Assembly (NCBI GenBank): GCA_023663385.1
Contig: JAMPHO010000012.1
Span: 1 to 42,324, forward strand
From: Alistipes timonensis
Lineage (GTDB): Bacteria > Bacteroidota > Bacteroidia > Bacteroidales > Muribaculaceae
Length of the DNA: 42,324 bases
Direction: 5' to 3'
A model generated the notes under the pieces. It searched no databases and was not told the origin of the DNA. It saw only the letters and a list, made by a program, of their open reading frames with translations. A program made the position numbers and the translations under genes. Shown piece by piece: positions 41,259 to 42,324 of this stretch. The number at the start of each line of letters is the position of its first letter. Position 1 is the stretch's first letter.

Positions 41259-42044
41259 TTAGCCGGCGGTGGAGGGGATGGGGCCGGAGTAGACGGCGCG
41301 GACTTTGCCGACGGGGAGCTTTCCTTCGAGAAGGAGGGGGATGCGCTCGGGACCGGTGGAGATCCAGGCATCCATGTTGTCGGAGGTCTTTTTGCCGTCG
41401 CGGGAGGTGAAGGTGAAGGTTATGTGGAAGGCGTCGTACTCTTTCTTGCCTACTTTGACGCGGTCGCGGTTGTCGAAGTGGATGGTGAGCACTTCTTTCT
41501 CGCGGCCTGAAAAGACAGTTACCTTGACCATCTGCCCTTTGTGGAGTTTGGCGAAGTCGAAGGAGCGCATGAAGTAGAAGGCGCTGAGCATATCGAGTGT
41601 GGGGCCGGTGGAGGTGAGGGTCTTGGTGGAGCGCTTGACGGTCTTGGCATCCTTTTTCTGACGTGCTACTTTTACGTCGGCCTTAACCTGGCCGCCGGAG
41701 CGGTCGTACACGAGGATGTCGTGGTTGAAGTCGCCCCCCTCGCGGGCTATTTTCTCGTAGTAGGAGGGGAAGAAGGTGGCTTTGGCGATGCTGCCTTTGA
41801 GGGTGTCGCGGACGTGGTAGAAGCGGTCGGCCCACTTGGCGGTGCGGGCGGTGAGGAGCGCCCGGAACTCGGGGGTGCCGGGCTTCATGGAGGTTGTTAT
41901 GGTGACGTCGCCGGCCTTTTTGTTGATCAGGCCCCATTTATACATAACGTCGTAGGTGAGCTTTTCCTGGGGAACTTCCCAACCGAACGCGGCGGGGAGG
42001 GCGGCTATCGCGAGAACGAGTGTGAGCAGTATTTTTTTCATCAT
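41259..42044 (-). CDS. DUF3108 domain protein, exported
   Basis: Start at 42044 (MMKKILLTLVLAIAALPAAFG); the ATG at 42041 is equally likely, and a frame from 42071 would precede the signal peptide with unlikely residues. The 261-residue protein has a signal peptide (about 1-22) and then the DUF3108 pattern: KLTYDVMYKWGLINKKAGDVTITT, FYHVRDTLKGSI, FFPSYYEKIAREGGDFNHD, PTLDMLSAFYFMRSFDF, and the closing DNMDAWISTGPERIPLLLEGKLPVGKVRAVYSG. It is beta-rich and periplasmic or envelope-located; the family function is unknown. It is bracketed on both sides by intergenic repeats, so it is probably a single-gene unit or the end of an operon entering from the right. Confidence 0.9.
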   Translation of the reverse strand: MMKKILLTLVLAIAALPAAFGWEVPQEKLTYDVMYKWGLINKKAGDVTITTSMKPGTPEFRALLTARTAKWADRFYHVRDTLKGSIAKATFFPSYYEKIAREGGDFNHDILVYDRSGGQVKADVKVARQKKDAKTVKRSTKTLTSTGPTLDMLSAFYFMRSFDFAKLHKGQMVKVTVFSGREKEVLTIHFDNRDRVKVGKKEYDAFHITFTFTSRDGKKTSDNMDAWISTGPERIPLLLEGKLPVGKVRAVYSGPIPSTAG

Positions 42045-42115
42045 GTAGTTTAGACGGGGGTGAGGGGCCAAGGTTTAAAACAAGGGAGGGAGGGGGAAGG
42101 TTTAAGGCGGGGGAG

Positions 42116-42195
42116 ATACTTCGCTCGGCTTCCGCCTCGCGCACCAGAGGATGAACCCCGAGGGCTTTGCCCTCGGCACGGAACGACAAGGCGGG
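42116..42195. repeat. Dispersed intergenic repeat, copy 2
   Basis: An 80-bp near-identical copy of 41015-41095 in the same orientation, differing by one deleted base and a few substitutions around the middle. The hairpin CCGAGGGC/GCCCTCGG is kept (42158-42165 and 42169-42176). Confidence 0.85.
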
Positions 42196-42209
42196 AAAAG
42201 GGGGGGGAG

Positions 42210-42237
42210 AGTGAAGGGTGAAGAGTGAAGAGTGAAG
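42210..42237. repeat. 7-bp tandem repeat (AGTGAAG)4
   Basis: Four heptamers, AGTGAAG with one GGTGAAG variant, 14 bp after dispersed repeat copy 2. The same pairing of elements is seen at 32812-32891. Confidence 0.75.
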
Positions 42238-42270
42238 GGGACGGAGGAGAAGGGGGAGGAGGGGGAAGGT

Positions 42271-42324
42271 TTAAGGAGCGGGGGTGAGGAGGGAGGCGGC
42301 GCGGCGTTCGTCGGCATCGGCGTC
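42271..42324 (-). CDS. Possible C-terminal end of a gene entering from the right
   Basis: A minus-strand frame open to the window edge encodes DADADERRAASLLTPAP and stops with TAA at 42273-42271. Seventeen residues are too few to identify a product, but the frame is open to the edge and is followed by repeats, as expected for a gene end. Confidence 0.3.
   Translation of the reverse strand, partial: DADADERRAASLLTPAP

Noticed and set aside
40826..41410. Several overlapping short frames on both strands
   Set aside because: They are translations of the dispersed repeat and the 42-bp tandem repeat, giving recurring peptides such as REAEAERS; no start context or family.

Overview
The window looks like a chromosomal segment of a GC-rich Bacteroidales bacterium, probably of the Muribaculaceae (S24-7) type. 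The evidence is a SusC/SusD pair with neighbouring glycoside hydrolases, Bacteroidetes-style promoters (TTTG-N19-21-TAnnTTTG), several secreted proteins with C-terminal type IX secretion (T9SS) sorting domains, and families largely confined to Bacteroidetes (DUF5689, DUF6359, DUF4254, DUF4491). The family placement is inferred from style, not from a marker gene. Nearly everything is on the minus strand; the plus strand carries only a DUF4491 membrane protein and the PUL regulator.

Left part (1-14.6 kb). A DEAD-box RNA helicase runs off the left edge. Next comes a three-gene operon read right to left: a TonB-dependent receptor without a SusD partner, then two DUF5689 lipoproteins, one of which also has two DUF6359-like repeats. 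It is followed, in map order, by a lower-GC two-gene unit (a BspA-type leucine-rich-repeat protein and a C13/legumain-like cysteine protease, both with T9SS tails), a tiny stand-alone ORF with its own terminator, and a secreted endonuclease I. DUF5689/DUF6359 proteins plus a secreted nuclease suggest, as inference, nucleic-acid scavenging.

Middle (14.6-23.6 kb). Housekeeping genes: a GT9 glycosyltransferase with DUF4254, an M16 peptidase translationally coupled to a membrane-anchored cyclophilin, and a DUF349 protein followed by a small conserved-looking protein. Then a low-GC ATPase/DUF234 gene sits between two direct copies of a 9-bp tandem-repeat element, followed by the DUF4491 gene.

Right part (23.7-41 kb). 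A polysaccharide utilization locus. Reading on the minus strand: SusC, SusD, a secreted T9SS-tailed protein, [intrinsic terminator], GH16, GH3, GH128, and a discoidin/Ig-like repeat protein. GH16 with ExDxxE, GH128 and GH3 together point to beta-1,3-glucan (laminarin-like) as substrate. A divergent membrane-spanning regulator (propeller, Y_Y_Y, TM, coiled coil, LuxR-type HTH) sits upstream, and the shared intergenic region holds direct repeats phased at 11 bp just upstream of the susC promoter. A DUF3108 protein and dispersed intergenic repeats close the window.

Most interesting: the 11-bp phased candidate operator, the internal PUL terminator, the repeat-bounded ATPase island, the TonB/DUF5689/endonuclease assembly, and a recurring AAACTGTTT palindrome family in intergenic regions. 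No tRNA, rRNA, CRISPR array or insertion sequence was seen.
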